Positions 25,666-34,592 of a DNA stretch of 64,000 nt are shown one piece after another. Origin of the DNA: Mesobacillus harenae (GTDB lineage Bacteria > Bacillota > Bacilli > Bacillales > Cytobacillaceae); the NCBI RefSeq assembly GCF_013343715.1, contig NZ_JABUNR010000007.1:124001-188000 (forward strand). Reading direction: 5' to 3'. Positions within the stretch are counted from its first letter, which is position 1; each line of letters opens with the position of its first letter. The notes under the pieces are model-generated. The model did not search any database, was not told the origin of the DNA, and saw only the letters and a program-made list of their open reading frames with translations. The position numbers and the translations under genes are program-made.

Positions 25666-25995
25666 AAGGACTCCTTTTTGTTGTTTGATTACTTTATATT
25701 TGCTTTATAATGCTACATTCGTATCTCTAGGCAGATGTATATCTCATTATTTGCTTTTCTTGGCTTTATTAACCTGTGCATAATCAAGTAAATACTATTA
25801 TTAAAGATTAGCACAAGTTTAATACCGTAATGAATACTTTCTAAAAATATAGATTGATACAACGAAAGTTCCTTTTACTGGTGGAACGATCTTTTACGTG
25901 GAGCATGAATGTGTATTTGCTTATAAGTTGGAGGCGAACCTTGAAAATGAACAGGAATTTAAGTATTCTTAAGAGATAATTCTCCACTTAAGGAT
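25666..25995. other. non-coding gap before rluF
   Basis: 330 bp of AT-rich DNA between the diverging MBL and rluF genes. It holds TATAAAG-like promoter elements for the leftward MBL gene, but no riboswitch, repeat or small gene I can support. Confidence 0.5.
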
Positions 25996-26712
25996 GTGGT
26001 TAACCTGCGAATAAATAAGTTTATAAGCGAGTCTGGCAAAACTTCAAGACGAGGTGCAGATAAATTAATCAATGATGGCAGAGTGACAATAAACGGAAAA
26101 CTCGCGCAAATAGGCAGCCAAGTCAACCCCGGCGACAAAGTGCTTGTAAGCGGAGATGAAATCAGAATGGCTAGAAACAATGTTTACATCGCCCTAAATA
26201 AACCGATAGGAATTACTAGTACATCGGAAAAGAAAGTTAAAGGTAATATCATTGATTTAGTGAATCACCCCTTGCGCATTAGCCATATAGGCAGGCTAGA
26301 TAAGGAATCCGAGGGATTGATCCTCCTTACGAACGATGGGGATATTGTAAACGAAATATTGCGCGCTGAAAATAAGCATGAAAAAGAATACATTGTTTCA
26401 GTGGACAAGCCGATTACTCCTGAATTCTTAAAACATATGGCGGAGGGAGTAAAAATTCTGGATACCAAAACGCTTCCAGCAAAGGTAGAACAGTTATCAA
26501 AATTCGATTTCAAAATCATTTTAACCCAGGGCTTGAACCGCCAGATCCGCCGTATGTGTGAAGCACTTGGGTACCAAGTATACCGGCTGCAGCGGACAAG
26601 GATCATGAATATCCAGTTAGGCAACCTTCCTGTTGGGCAATGGCGAGACTTATCTAAAAAAGAGCGTTCACAGTTATTTAGTGAATTGAATTATGAACCA
26701 AAAGAATGGTAA
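25996..26712 (+). CDS. rluF: 23S rRNA pseudouridine(2604) synthase RluF
   Basis: A 238-residue two-domain enzyme: S4 RNA-binding domain (LRINKFISESGKTSRRGADKLINDGRV, residues 4-30) and a TruB/RluB-type catalytic domain. The catalytic Asp is D102 in HIGRLDKESEGLILLTNDGD; the EKEYIVSVDKPIT, LTQGLNRQIRRMCEALGY and RTRIMN blocks agree closely with E. coli RluF. It makes a pseudouridine in helix 74 of 23S rRNA. The start is a GTG at 25996 with a weak ribosome binding site; an in-frame stop lies upstream at 25960-25962. Modular repeats follow. Confidence 0.9.
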   Translation: MVNLRINKFISESGKTSRRGADKLINDGRVTINGKLAQIGSQVNPGDKVLVSGDEIRMARNNVYIALNKPIGITSTSEKKVKGNIIDLVNHPLRISHIGRLDKESEGLILLTNDGDIVNEILRAENKHEKEYIVSVDKPITPEFLKHMAEGVKILDTKTLPAKVEQLSKFDFKIILTQGLNRQIRRMCEALGYQVYRLQRTRIMNIQLGNLPVGQWRDLSKKERSQLFSELNYEPKEW

Positions 26713-26717
26713 AAACC

Positions 26718-26860
26718 AAAGCGCAAGCGCCCGTTTAGCGACGTCTGGACTGGAGCACACCGACTGAGATAAAGGAAACACGAAGAGCGGAAGTGATTCG
26801 ATGTTGTCTTATCATAGGGAGGTGGGCGAAGTACACTAGTCGCTGGGCGCTGGAGCTGGA
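26718..26860. repeat. intergenic repeat, hairpin-ended type
   Basis: Starts AGCGCCCGTTTAGCGAC (26726) and ends GTCGCTGGGCGCT (26851), so the ends are nearly complementary and the 126 bp between could be a long stem-loop. A decayed relative is at 34491-34590. Not coding. Confidence 0.65.
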
Positions 26861-26861
26861 T

Positions 26862-27112
26862 AAAAAACAAAAGCGCAAGCGCCTTGAACAGCCCCGAAAA
26901 ACCTTAATGTGAGCCGACTGTTTGGCTTCGACAAGCGCTGGAGGGCTTGAAGATGAAGTCGTTCTTTGACTTCAGCAGCAAGACCGAAGCGACTCGAGAA
27001 GTCAGGAGGCGCAATTGGAAAAGCGCTGGATGCCCAGGAAGCTGAAGTCGTTCTTTGACTTCATCGGCTGGACCAAAGCGACTCGAGGGGGTAGGCGCTG
27101 GAGCTGGATGAA
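26862..27112. repeat. modular intergenic repeat, two units in tandem
   Basis: Two tandem units each carry the 19-mer GAAGTCGTTCTTTGACTTC (26955-26973 and 27044-27062), followed by AGACCGAAGCGACTCGAG or a variant, and end in AGGCGCTGGAGCTGGA. The first opens AAAAGCGCAAGCGCCTTGAA. Same family as 11790-12000 and 57001-57330. Confidence 0.85.
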
Positions 27113-27164
27113 GACAACGAATAAGATTATCCCCAACTTGGAACTTTACTCATTTCATAAGCGA

Positions 27165-27213
27165 TAAAAAAGGATGGACCGTAATGTTAATAGCATTTGG
27201 TTCATTCTTTTTA
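27165..27213 (-). terminator. terminator of the alcohol dehydrogenase
   Basis: An imperfect stem between AAGGATGGACCGTAATG and CATTTGGTTCATTCTT around TTAATAG; on the minus strand it ends in a T-run. Confidence 0.5.
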
Positions 27214-27250
27214 CGGCTATACCCCAAAATGCAGCTTTAGGGTTTCATAA

Positions 27251-28435
27251 TCACCTCTTTGGCTCAGCTACTTTTCCAAGAAAGGCGGCCCTATAAATCT
27301 CTCTAATATCACTTTCCCCAAGTGGCAATGGACTTCTTTCAAGCAGCCGCTTCTGTTTAACTCCATCTTGAGTTAAACTTTCTAAGGCTGATTCTGGTAC
27401 ATTAAAGCCAGCCAAAGTTTGCGGGATACCAACATCCTTGACGATCCGCTGGAGTTCTTCAACGCATTTATAGGAAGCCTCTTCTTCAGAAAGATAGGTT
27501 GCGTTACCACCAAGTGCGTTTAGAATATCCGCCATTCTTTTCGGGCAGCTTTTTCGGATATACCCCATAACGTAGGGAAGCAGGACGGCATTTGACTCTC
27601 CATGCGCTAAATGAAACTGCCCTCCTAGCGGGTAAGCAAGTGCGTGAACTCCAGCAACTCCTGCATTGAAGAAGGCAAGTCCAGCCATATAGCTTCCCTC
27701 GCTCATATCAATTCGCGCCTGTTTATCATTGCCGTTTTCAACTGCTTTCCTTAATGATCGAGCAATTAACCGAATCGATTGAAGGGCTAAGCCATCAGTT
27801 GTGGGACTTGCATTCACAGAAACATATGCTTCAACTGCATGGGTTAATGCATCAACACCGGTCGCAGCTGTTACACGGGGCGGAACTGATATGGTTAGCT
27901 CAGGATCCACTATGGCTACATCCGCTATTAAGTTATCGTGTGTAACTACGTCCTTGCTCGTGTCGAGTGAAAGAACAGATATGTTGGTCACTTCTGAACC
28001 AGTCCCAGATGTTGTAGGGATCAGGATGTTTGGCAACCCCTTTTTCTTTACTTTTTTGGTTCCGGTTAAGTTTAAATAAGACGCAACGTCTCCATCGTGC
28101 ACAGCTAAAACTGCAGCCAGCTTTGCTAAATCAAGAGCGCTTCCTCCCCCAAGGCCGATAACCATTTCAAAGCCGCCTTCCCTTGTAAAAGAGACCAGTT
28201 TTTCTCCAACCTCCAATGGTGGTTCTGGTATCACATCAGTGTATAAGGTGACAGAATATCCATGTTCCTCCAAAGGTCCTGTTACTCGGTCACTAAGCCC
28301 TAGGTTCTTCAGCATTGGATCGGTAACAACAAGTACTTTTCCTGGTTTATACTTTTCAACCTCGGGCAGCAGCTGCTTTAATGCTCCCCACCCGATATAG
28401 CTCACTGGCGGAAATGCTAACTTTGAAAAACTCAT
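27251..28435 (-). CDS. iron-containing alcohol dehydrogenase (group III)
   Basis: A 394-residue NAD(P)-dependent dehydrogenase. GLGGGSALDLAKLAA at 94-108 is the nucleotide loop, and PTTSGTGSEVT at 140-150 is typical. The metal set is D195, H199 (GVDALTHAVEAY), H264 (VHALAYPLGG) and H278 (HLAHGESN). Substrates in the family range over 1,3-propanediol, butanol, methanol and hydroxy acids; none can be picked from sequence. Ribosome binding site GGAGGAG before the ATG. Monocistronic, with a perfect palindrome (28539-28560) upstream that suggests a dedicated repressor or activator elsewhere. Confidence 0.95.
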   Translation of the reverse strand: MSFSKLAFPPVSYIGWGALKQLLPEVEKYKPGKVLVVTDPMLKNLGLSDRVTGPLEEHGYSVTLYTDVIPEPPLEVGEKLVSFTREGGFEMVIGLGGGSALDLAKLAAVLAVHDGDVASYLNLTGTKKVKKKGLPNILIPTTSGTGSEVTNISVLSLDTSKDVVTHDNLIADVAIVDPELTISVPPRVTAATGVDALTHAVEAYVSVNASPTTDGLALQSIRLIARSLRKAVENGNDKQARIDMSEGSYMAGLAFFNAGVAGVHALAYPLGGQFHLAHGESNAVLLPYVMGYIRKSCPKRMADILNALGGNATYLSEEEASYKCVEELQRIVKDVGIPQTLAGFNVPESALESLTQDGVKQKRLLERSPLPLGESDIREIYRAAFLGKVAEPKR

Positions 28436-28538
28436 GATACTCCTCCTTTATCATTAACGCTTTTAACCACTGAGCCTAACCTGCCATGTTCATTTGAGTA
28501 TTAAACGCTAAAAGAGTGACCCGCCCGAATGTTTTAAT

Positions 28539-28613
28539 ATTAATCAATCGATTGATTAATTGTTTAAGCTCTGGGATACAATTGCGGATCCGTTTTATCA
28601 ATCGTTTAATTAA
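28539..28613. promoter_or_regulatory. perfect 22-bp palindrome and a second half-matching site
   Basis: 28539-28560 is a perfect inverted repeat whose half is ATTAATCAATC; 28595-28613 has a similar sequence (ATCAATCGTTTAATTA) with two changed bases. Both lie in the 190-bp upstream region of the alcohol dehydrogenase, a normal layout for a TetR or Fis-type regulator with two sites. No such regulator gene is adjacent. Confidence 0.55.
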
Positions 28614-28622
28614 AACTACTCT

Positions 28623-29723
28623 TTAGGAATTGATTACCTCAATCTCTTCAAACCCTTTTGTTTTCTTAAATTTCATATGATGCTCAAAATTGCTAAGTGC
28701 ATCTGAAGGGTCAAGGGCCGTGAAATTCAATTGGGATAAGGTGTGTTTATCATACTTCACAGAAAGAATCGCTGTTTTTTCTGAATGTCCTGTCGATGTG
28801 TTGACCCTGTCTTCAAATGCATGAACCAACACATGGGACACGGGCACCAAGGCAATCATATCACGGGCTATTCTTAAAGCACCGCTGCTAACATAGTCCT
28901 GGCAAAGCTCAAAATAGGCCGTTTTTGTTAGATTCTTTTCAGAAAGCTTTCCTGTTTTTGTTAGCGAAAGCGCCTTTGCAGGGATCGTCGCACCAGTATT
29001 CACGTCAAATGAGACATGTATTAAATCAGGGTGGTCGGTTCCGAATTCAAAACCACTTCCGAACTCGACCAAGTCATCCAGTGGACCAAATTCTTGAATT
29101 ACTTCAAAATAGGCTTCAATCTCTTTTGCTAAAATTCGTTTGGCGATCAGCTGAGTGTGATTCCATTCCTTCCATAGTTCTTTATCTTCTTTTACAGCCC
29201 TCTGAACATCTTCTTCAAGGACTTTGACTCTCGCTGCATTTCTTTTGAAAACCTTTTCAAAGAAACTTGGCTGATAACTGTTCAATCGATGCCTAGCTTC
29301 TATTTCATTTGGGCCCGGCTGACCTTTTTTAATCGGAGCAGGCCGGTTATAAACCTCTTCCCAGTCAATCGGAACATCACTCTCATGATGAATAGACCGA
29401 AACTGTTCGAGTCGGTTTTCATAGAGTTCAACCTGAAGCTGAGCGTACTCTCTCTCATGCAGATTTTGCTGCTCTTTTTCCCGGCGTGCCAATTCATTTC
29501 TTTTTTTATAAGCATCCGTTTTATATGATCTGGAGCCGGAACTCGCCGTTTTAACGTATGAAACTCCGGAACCAGGTATACCAACTGTTGATGTTCGTCT
29601 TCCACTGCTATGAATGGTGTGCCGCAGGCCATTTCTGCCAACGCTCAGTCCTACACCGTTTTTGCCAAGATTCAGTTTGACCCCCGGCACAATTTTAAAA
29701 CTCTTCCGAAACCGCAAAGCCAT
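28623..29723 (-). CDS. DUF4236 domain-containing protein
   Basis: A 366-residue protein whose N-terminus FRKSFKIVPGVKLNLGKNGVGLSVG and GIPGSGVSYVKTA (residues 4-60) is the DUF4236 domain, a short beta-rich region seen at the start of many bacterial proteins. It is followed by a charged coiled coil (KKRNELARREKEQQNLHEREYAQLQVELYENRLEQFRS) and a C-terminal region with FGTDHPDLIHVSFDVNTGATIPAKAL. The role is unknown; no signal peptide or membrane segment. Likely a separate transcript from the neighbouring hydrolase. Confidence 0.75.
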   Translation of the reverse strand: MALRFRKSFKIVPGVKLNLGKNGVGLSVGRNGLRHTIHSSGRRTSTVGIPGSGVSYVKTASSGSRSYKTDAYKKRNELARREKEQQNLHEREYAQLQVELYENRLEQFRSIHHESDVPIDWEEVYNRPAPIKKGQPGPNEIEARHRLNSYQPSFFEKVFKRNAARVKVLEEDVQRAVKEDKELWKEWNHTQLIAKRILAKEIEAYFEVIQEFGPLDDLVEFGSGFEFGTDHPDLIHVSFDVNTGATIPAKALSLTKTGKLSEKNLTKTAYFELCQDYVSSGALRIARDMIALVPVSHVLVHAFEDRVNTSTGHSEKTAILSVKYDKHTLSQLNFTALDPSDALSNFEHHMKFKKTKGFEEIEVINS

Positions 29724-29777
29724 TCTTATACCCCCTTCCTGGCTTATTCTTTAACTATTGTTAAAAGCGTTATAGAC

Positions 29778-30737
29778 CTACTTCAGCGCACTAGCCATAA
29801 ATTCCTGCAAACGCTGTTGATATTCTTCTTCTGCTACTGTATATGCATCGGTATGGCCTGCGCCCGGAACAATCCATATATCTTTATCGCCTTTAGCAGC
29901 GTCATAAAGACGATTCCCCATCTCAGTTGGTACAAGCTCATCTTTATCTCCATGAATGATTAACAGTGGAAGCTTATTGTTTTTCACTGCTTCCAAGGCT
30001 GACGCCTCACCAAATGTATAGCCGGCCCGTATCTTTGTAATAGCGCTAGTGACTTGGATAAGCGGGACTGGGGGGAGTTTGTACATGTGTTTCAACTGAT
30101 GGGCCAGTTCTTCAGCAACTGTCGTGTATCCGCTGTCAGCGATGATCCCCTTCACTTCAGCCGGTAGTCTTTCCCCGCTTGTCATTAGTACAGTGGCGGC
30201 ACCCATTGAAAATCCATGCAAAAAGACACTTTTTGCGTGCTGCTCTTCTCTTAGAAAGTCAATCCATTCTAGGTAGTCCTTCCGTTCATGCCAGCCGTAT
30301 CCGATATAATCTCCTTCACTTTCTCCATGGCCTCTTGCATCGGGTTTTAATACGTCAAACCCTTGTTCAAAGTAAAATTTAGTGATATCGGCCATTTGCT
30401 CACTGCTTCCTTTATAACCATGTGCGAGAATGACCGCCTTCCCATCAGAATTCTCATTTTTGAGGTACCGGGCCTTCAGCCTGAGACCATCCTCTGAGAT
30501 AATCTCACGGTAATCAAAAGCCTGATTTTCCGTCCATTTTAATACTTCCTCTAGCTTAGCCTGTTTTCTCTCTTCTAATAAAGCATTTACCGGTTCAGCC
30601 TCTTCTCCTGAATATAACTCTATCGGTTCATAGCTTCGGTTAATCGCCACACTATAAAAATAATTTCCAGCCCCAATTAGAGAAATCACCAGAAGCACCA
30701 CTACTATGGAGGTAACCCAAATAATCCGTCTGCTCAC
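29778..30737 (-). CDS. membrane-anchored alpha/beta hydrolase
   Basis: A 319-residue serine hydrolase with an N-terminal membrane anchor (residues 5-30). The catalytic triad is S177 in HGFSMGAA, D266 in HGDKDELVP and H295 in GAGHTDAY; LAHGYKGSSEQM (105-116) is the oxyanion loop and DARGHGES the following loop. This is the YqkD/YtmA-like family (dienelactone hydrolase related), usually esterase or peptidase-like with unknown substrate, acting at the outer face of the membrane. A REP palindrome lies upstream of the start. Confidence 0.85.
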   Translation of the reverse strand: MSRRIIWVTSIVVVLLVISLIGAGNYFYSVAINRSYEPIELYSGEEAEPVNALLEERKQAKLEEVLKWTENQAFDYREIISEDGLRLKARYLKNENSDGKAVILAHGYKGSSEQMADITKFYFEQGFDVLKPDARGHGESEGDYIGYGWHERKDYLEWIDFLREEQHAKSVFLHGFSMGAATVLMTSGERLPAEVKGIIADSGYTTVAEELAHQLKHMYKLPPVPLIQVTSAITKIRAGYTFGEASALEAVKNNKLPLLIIHGDKDELVPTEMGNRLYDAAKGDKDIWIVPGAGHTDAYTVAEEEYQQRLQEFMASALK

Positions 30738-30798
30738 ACTTAAATCCCCTTTAATATGTTATTAATCTATTTTACTAGGAAAAGTTGTCTTCGAAAAG

Positions 30799-30840
30799 GT
30801 GACAGGCACCATCCAGAAAAATGGATGGTGCCTGTCACCT
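30799..30840. repeat. REP-type palindrome, copy 4
   Basis: The same inverted repeat with loop GAAAAA, in the intergenic region between diverging genes (leftward hydrolase, rightward YflT-like), so it cannot simply be a terminator for either. Confidence 0.9.
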
Positions 30841-30920
30841 TCTGTTTAATCCCAAATATACATCAATAAAGATAGAATTAGCTTCTTTGGCGCCTGCTAT
30901 GTCTAGTTTTAATGACTGTA

Positions 30921-30948
30921 ATCCAAATAATGGATGGTGCCTGTCACC
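30921..30948 (+). repeat. half REP palindrome, copy 5
   Basis: Only the right arm (TGGATGGTGCCTGTCACC, 30931-30948) plus a short ATCCA before it remain, 50 bp upstream of the YflT-like start. Confidence 0.8.
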
Positions 30949-30998
30949 ACAAAAAGGGTATGGGTTAGTAATCGGATTTTTTAAGGAGGATGATTTTT

Positions 30999-31763
30999 GT
31001 GGCTAAGGAGAAGAAGCGTGTTGTTGGTTCGTATGAGACGGAGCGGGAAGCTATTTCGGCTGTTGAGCAGCTGAAGGCGGATGGTTATCGTGCTGAGGAT
31101 ATATCGGTTATTAGCAAGAATCATGAACAGATCGAAGGTGTTGAGGAAGAGACTGGCACCAAAACAGAGGAAGGCCTTGCTGCAGGAGCTGCCACTGGCG
31201 GTGTACTTGGCGGTTTGACAGGATTACTTGCAGGAATTGGCGCCCTCGCTATTCCTGGAGTTGGCCCCATCATTGCAGCCGGCCCAATTGCAGCAACACT
31301 TTCAGGAGCAGCAGTTGGTGTCGGTGCAGGTGGTTTAGCGGGTGCCCTCGTCGGTATGGGCATCCCTGAGGAAGAGGCAGAGCAGTATGAAGAGGATGTT
31401 AAGAGCGGTAATATCTTGGTTTTAGCTGATCCTCAACCGACTCGTTCGGATGACAGCTCTCTTGCCGAGCAAAAGAATGTAATCGAGGATGATTCCTTGT
31501 TTGGAAAAGACAAGACAACCTTGCAAGGATCAAACATCGAGATGAATACCGATAGCAATAACAAGAACGATGATAAAGAAACGTACCCAATCAACTCTTT
31601 CAGTCCTGGTGAGATGGATAAAGGGAACCAAGCCTTTAGAGATAATGCTGATAATGAAGAGGATGTCGACAGCAGCCGCCCCCTAATTGACAATAATATT
31701 GATAGCAGTCGCCCACTTGATGAAACTATGCTACAAGATGATAATGCCAAAAAAAATTCATAA
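30999..31763 (+). CDS. YflT/GSP17M-like general stress protein
   Basis: A 254-residue protein. Residues 1-45 (VVGSYETEREAISAVEQLKADGYRAEDISVISK) match the GSP17M/YflT domain; the middle is a hydrophobic glycine-rich helix pair (GVLGGLTGLLAGIGALAIPGVGPIIAAGPIAATLSGAAVG, about 55-100), and the C-terminal 110 residues are acidic and disordered-looking (DNADNEEDVDSSRPLIDNN repeated twice). Start at the GTG at 30999 (GGAGG 9 nt upstream), not the ATG at 30990 that overlaps the ribosome binding site. Related B. subtilis proteins belong to the sigma-B stress regulon; no clear sigma-B promoter is visible here. Confidence 0.85.
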   Translation: MAKEKKRVVGSYETEREAISAVEQLKADGYRAEDISVISKNHEQIEGVEEETGTKTEEGLAAGAATGGVLGGLTGLLAGIGALAIPGVGPIIAAGPIAATLSGAAVGVGAGGLAGALVGMGIPEEEAEQYEEDVKSGNILVLADPQPTRSDDSSLAEQKNVIEDDSLFGKDKTTLQGSNIEMNTDSNNKNDDKETYPINSFSPGEMDKGNQAFRDNADNEEDVDSSRPLIDNNIDSSRPLDETMLQDDNAKKNS

Positions 31764-31775
31764 AATTAACTGGAC

Positions 31776-31823
31776 AAGTGCCAGGTACTCTCCAATAAGT
31801 TGGAAGGTATCTGGCACTTTTTC
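31776..31823 (+). terminator. terminator of the stress protein gene
   Basis: AAGTGCCAGGTACTCTCCAA and TTGGAAGGTATCTGGCACTT form a long imperfect stem, then TTTTCT. Its GTGCCAGG core echoes the REP palindrome family. Confidence 0.7.
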
Positions 31824-31878
31824 TAGTAATATAGTATTGTTGAGAGAGACAAAGAGTAATAGAACGTGAGGAACAACT

Positions 31879-33081
31879 ATGTTAAGAAACAAAAATGTTT
31901 GGATTTTGCTGACAGGAGAATTTATAGCAGGCCTCGGCCTATGGTTGGGTATTATTGGCAATTTAGAATTCATGCAAGATAAAATACCTTCCGATTTTAT
32001 GAAATCGCTCTTGCTCGCATCGGGCCTGCTGGCAGGGATTGCAGTTGGGCCTTATGCAGGAAGGCTAACAGACCAATCAAGTAAGAAAACCGTTATGCTG
32101 ATCGCGGGATTTGTGAGAGCACTCAGTGTTGTGTTCATGCTGATTGCGATTGGAACCGGCTCTATCTGGTGGATGGTTATGTTTCTCATTTTAATTCAAA
32201 TATCTGCAGCCTTTTATTTTCCCGCTCTTCAGGCAGCGCTGCCGCTTGTAGTAGCAGAAAAGGATCTCCTCCAGCTAAATGGAGTCCATATGAATGTCTC
32301 TACGATGTCGCGTGTTATCGGAACAGCTGCTGCAGGTATCTTCCTAGTTATTATGCCTCTATCAATGGTTTATACGATCTCACTCGGAGCATATATCATC
32401 TTGTTTGTCATAACCTTATTCTTAAATATCGATGAACAGAAGGGTGATGAACCATCTAAACAAGGAATCTTGCCTCCTTCTAGCTTTAAAGATGTTTTTC
32501 CAATTATTAAAGGCCGACCGATTGTATACATGACGCTTATCATGACACTTGTCCCTTTACTGTTTATTGGCGGATTTAATCTGTTGGTTATTAACATTAG
32601 TGAACTCCAGGACAGTTCAGCAATTAAAGGCTGGATTTATACAGCCGAAGGAACTGCCTTTATGATCGGGGCCTTTTTCATTAAACAGATAAGCAGTAAA
32701 AGTTCGCCATACACCATTCTGTTTGCTTCTTCCTTTATGATCGGCCTTTCCCAGCTTATGCTTTACTTAGCTGATATTCCGTTCCTGACGATTGCCGCCT
32801 TCTTATTGTTCGGATTTTCAGTTGGCTGCTTTTTTCCGACTGCGGCTACCATCTTTCAAACGAGAATTCCAAAACAATACCATGGGCGTTTTTTTTCGTT
32901 TAGGAACATGCTTGACCGCGTGGTATTCCAGATTGTCCTGCTCATCACTGGCTTCCTATTGGACATAATTGGCCTGCAGCTTATGGTTGTCCTGTTTGGA
33001 ACCCTATCGATTATTATGACAACGATCTTTTACACTCGGCACAGCAGAACCTCAACAGATAACGAGTCCCGAGCCCATTAA
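31879..33081 (+). CDS. MFS transporter
   Basis: A 400-residue secondary transporter with twelve hydrophobic helices. AGRLTDQSSKKTVMLIAGF (about 60-80) is the loop 2-3 signature G-x-L-x-D-x-x-x-R/K-x variant. The family is the MFS_3/enterobactin-exporter-like group, often efflux of drugs or siderophores; the substrate cannot be inferred. GAGGAAC ribosome binding site. Its stop is 5 bp before a REP palindrome shared with the converging NCS2 permease. Confidence 0.85.
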   Translation: MLRNKNVWILLTGEFIAGLGLWLGIIGNLEFMQDKIPSDFMKSLLLASGLLAGIAVGPYAGRLTDQSSKKTVMLIAGFVRALSVVFMLIAIGTGSIWWMVMFLILIQISAAFYFPALQAALPLVVAEKDLLQLNGVHMNVSTMSRVIGTAAAGIFLVIMPLSMVYTISLGAYIILFVITLFLNIDEQKGDEPSKQGILPPSSFKDVFPIIKGRPIVYMTLIMTLVPLLFIGGFNLLVINISELQDSSAIKGWIYTAEGTAFMIGAFFIKQISSKSSPYTILFASSFMIGLSQLMLYLADIPFLTIAAFLLFGFSVGCFFPTAATIFQTRIPKQYHGRFFSFRNMLDRVVFQIVLLITGFLLDIIGLQLMVVLFGTLSIIMTTIFYTRHSRTSTDNESRAH

Positions 33082-33085
33082 GGCC

Positions 33086-33121
33086 GACAGGCACCATCCA
33101 TCTAATTGGAGGGTGCCTGTT
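33086..33121. repeat. REP-type palindrome, copy 6 (degenerate, overlapping a coding end)
   Basis: GACAGGCACCATCCA, TCTAA, TTGGAGGGTGCCTGT followed by TTTAT. The stop codon of the converging NCS2 permease (TAG at 33102-33104, minus strand) lies in its loop, and the permease's last residues KQAPSN are read from its arm. Confidence 0.85.
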
Positions 33122-34406
33122 TTATTTCATAAGCTTCCCAGTCCACCAGACTCTCCAATATAATAGAAATCAAGACTCCCATGATTAGTCCATTTGACAC
33201 AAAAGGCTGGATTAGTACAGGTAAACTATTAAATAAATCAGGTGAAATATTCATTAAACTGACTCCTATCAACACTGGCCCAGCCAATCGAAAAATCGTG
33301 TTGGAATTAAACTCACTTCCATTCAGGCTGCTAAAAGCTGTTCCAAATAATTGCAAATAGGCTACAAACAAAACAGCATTCCCTATCGAAATTGGCATTG
33401 TGGCCAGAAATGAGCCTAAAACTGGAATGAGCCCCATGACTGTCAACAGACCACCTCCAATAAAAAATGGTTCGCGAAGAAAAATTCTTGTGCTTTGCAA
33501 GAATCCTATTGAGGAGGTAAACGGTGTGTAAGGAACGAGTCCAAAGCCGGTTGCAAATACTGAAAAAATGGCTGTTATAAGAATTGAATTTCGATACTGC
33601 TTATTATTTGTTTTTTCATTAAGCAGCGCAGCACCTGCTGTAATAGAGGCGATCGTATTACTTAGATTTAGCATCACAGCAAAGAAAGCAACCACGATGA
33701 TCCCATATTCAAGATTTGGCTGCCCTAGCGGAAAAAGCATAATATCACTGCCTGCAGGGACGGGTGCTGCTTGCAGATGCGGGAATAGAATCACATAAAA
33801 AAGCCATCCGGCCATTAATCCAATCAAAATGGAAAAGTTGCTAATCAGCTTATTTCCTTTTATTTTAAGAACACTGACTAAGATCACAATTCCAATCGAT
33901 AACAAACCGACCTGTATATCAATTGTTCCTTCGGAAGTTACAGGAAGCATTCCTTTAAAAAAGATAAAGATTAACTGAAAGGTTAATAGAAAAAGATAGA
34001 CAGACACAACCATTGGACTGAAAATTTTCTGCAGGATCCAAACCCCATTAAAGGCTGCAAGCAAAATGGTGATGAAGCACGCCAGTAAAATTCCTGTTGC
34101 AATTCCACCCCCGATTGCTGGTAAACTTATTCCAATCGAAGAAGCAGACAGGCCAAGGTTCAAAATAACTCCCCAGAGCAATCCGGAATGACCCTCCATT
34201 AACGGAAGGCGGTGTCCCATCATTCCCTGAAAGACGCATGCCAGTCCCGTTAAAATGAGAGAACTTCTAAGCATCATCGCCATTATATCAGGCGCCACTT
34301 CAAAAGCTGTCCCAATAGAAATTGGAACAACTACTGTATTAGCAAAAATAAAAAAGAGCCATTGAATTGAAGAAAACATAGTCAAAGTTGAAAACCACTT
34401 GTTCAC
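33102..34406 (-). CDS. NCS2 family purine/pyrimidine (xanthine/uracil) permease
   Basis: A 434-residue nucleobase:cation symporter with about twelve to fourteen helices (NTVVVPISIGTAF, GHRLPLMEGHSGLLWGVILNLG, FAVMLNLSNTIASITAGAALL near 260, FVPYTPFTSSIGFLQSTRIFLREPFFIGGG). It takes up a purine or pyrimidine base; YwdJ-like subfamily, exact base unknown. The C-terminal KQAPSN is encoded by a REP palindrome that has merged with the gene end. Start at a GTG (34406) with a weak ribosome binding site. No purine riboswitch is upstream. Confidence 0.88.
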   Translation of the reverse strand: MNKWFSTLTMFSSIQWLFFIFANTVVVPISIGTAFEVAPDIMAMMLRSSLILTGLACVFQGMMGHRLPLMEGHSGLLWGVILNLGLSASSIGISLPAIGGGIATGILLACFITILLAAFNGVWILQKIFSPMVVSVYLFLLTFQLIFIFFKGMLPVTSEGTIDIQVGLLSIGIVILVSVLKIKGNKLISNFSILIGLMAGWLFYVILFPHLQAAPVPAGSDIMLFPLGQPNLEYGIIVVAFFAVMLNLSNTIASITAGAALLNEKTNNKQYRNSILITAIFSVFATGFGLVPYTPFTSSIGFLQSTRIFLREPFFIGGGLLTVMGLIPVLGSFLATMPISIGNAVLFVAYLQLFGTAFSSLNGSEFNSNTIFRLAGPVLIGVSLMNISPDLFNSLPVLIQPFVSNGLIMGVLISIILESLVDWEAYEIKQAPSN

Positions 34407-34490
34407 TTAAGACACCACTTTCATGTAAAAATATCACAATCCTTCTATTATATTTCATAATACTGGAAACACCCATCTATTTGCTTAAAA

Positions 34491-34590
34491 ACAAAAGCGA
34501 AAAAGCCCGTTAAGCGACGTAGGGTGAAACCAACATGAAGATCCCAAGCGATTGAATGTAACTTATTATAAGAGTTGGGCGAAGCATTAA
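34491..34590. repeat. decayed hairpin-ended repeat
   Basis: AAAAGCCCGTTAAGCGACGT (34501), then AAGATCCCAAGCGATT, AACTTATTATAAGAGTTGGG and GCGAAG are recognisable from the copy at 26718-26860. A REP palindrome begins within 3 bp. Confidence 0.55.
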
Positions 34591-34592
34591 CA

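Noticed and set aside
30940-30998. Sigma-B promoter of the YflT-like gene
   Set aside because: A GGGTAT that could be a -10 exists near 30956, but no GTTTAA-like -35 at the right spacing.
34407-34490. Purine riboswitch before the NCS2 permease
   Set aside because: The conserved junction and loop sequences of the purine aptamer are absent from the upstream region.
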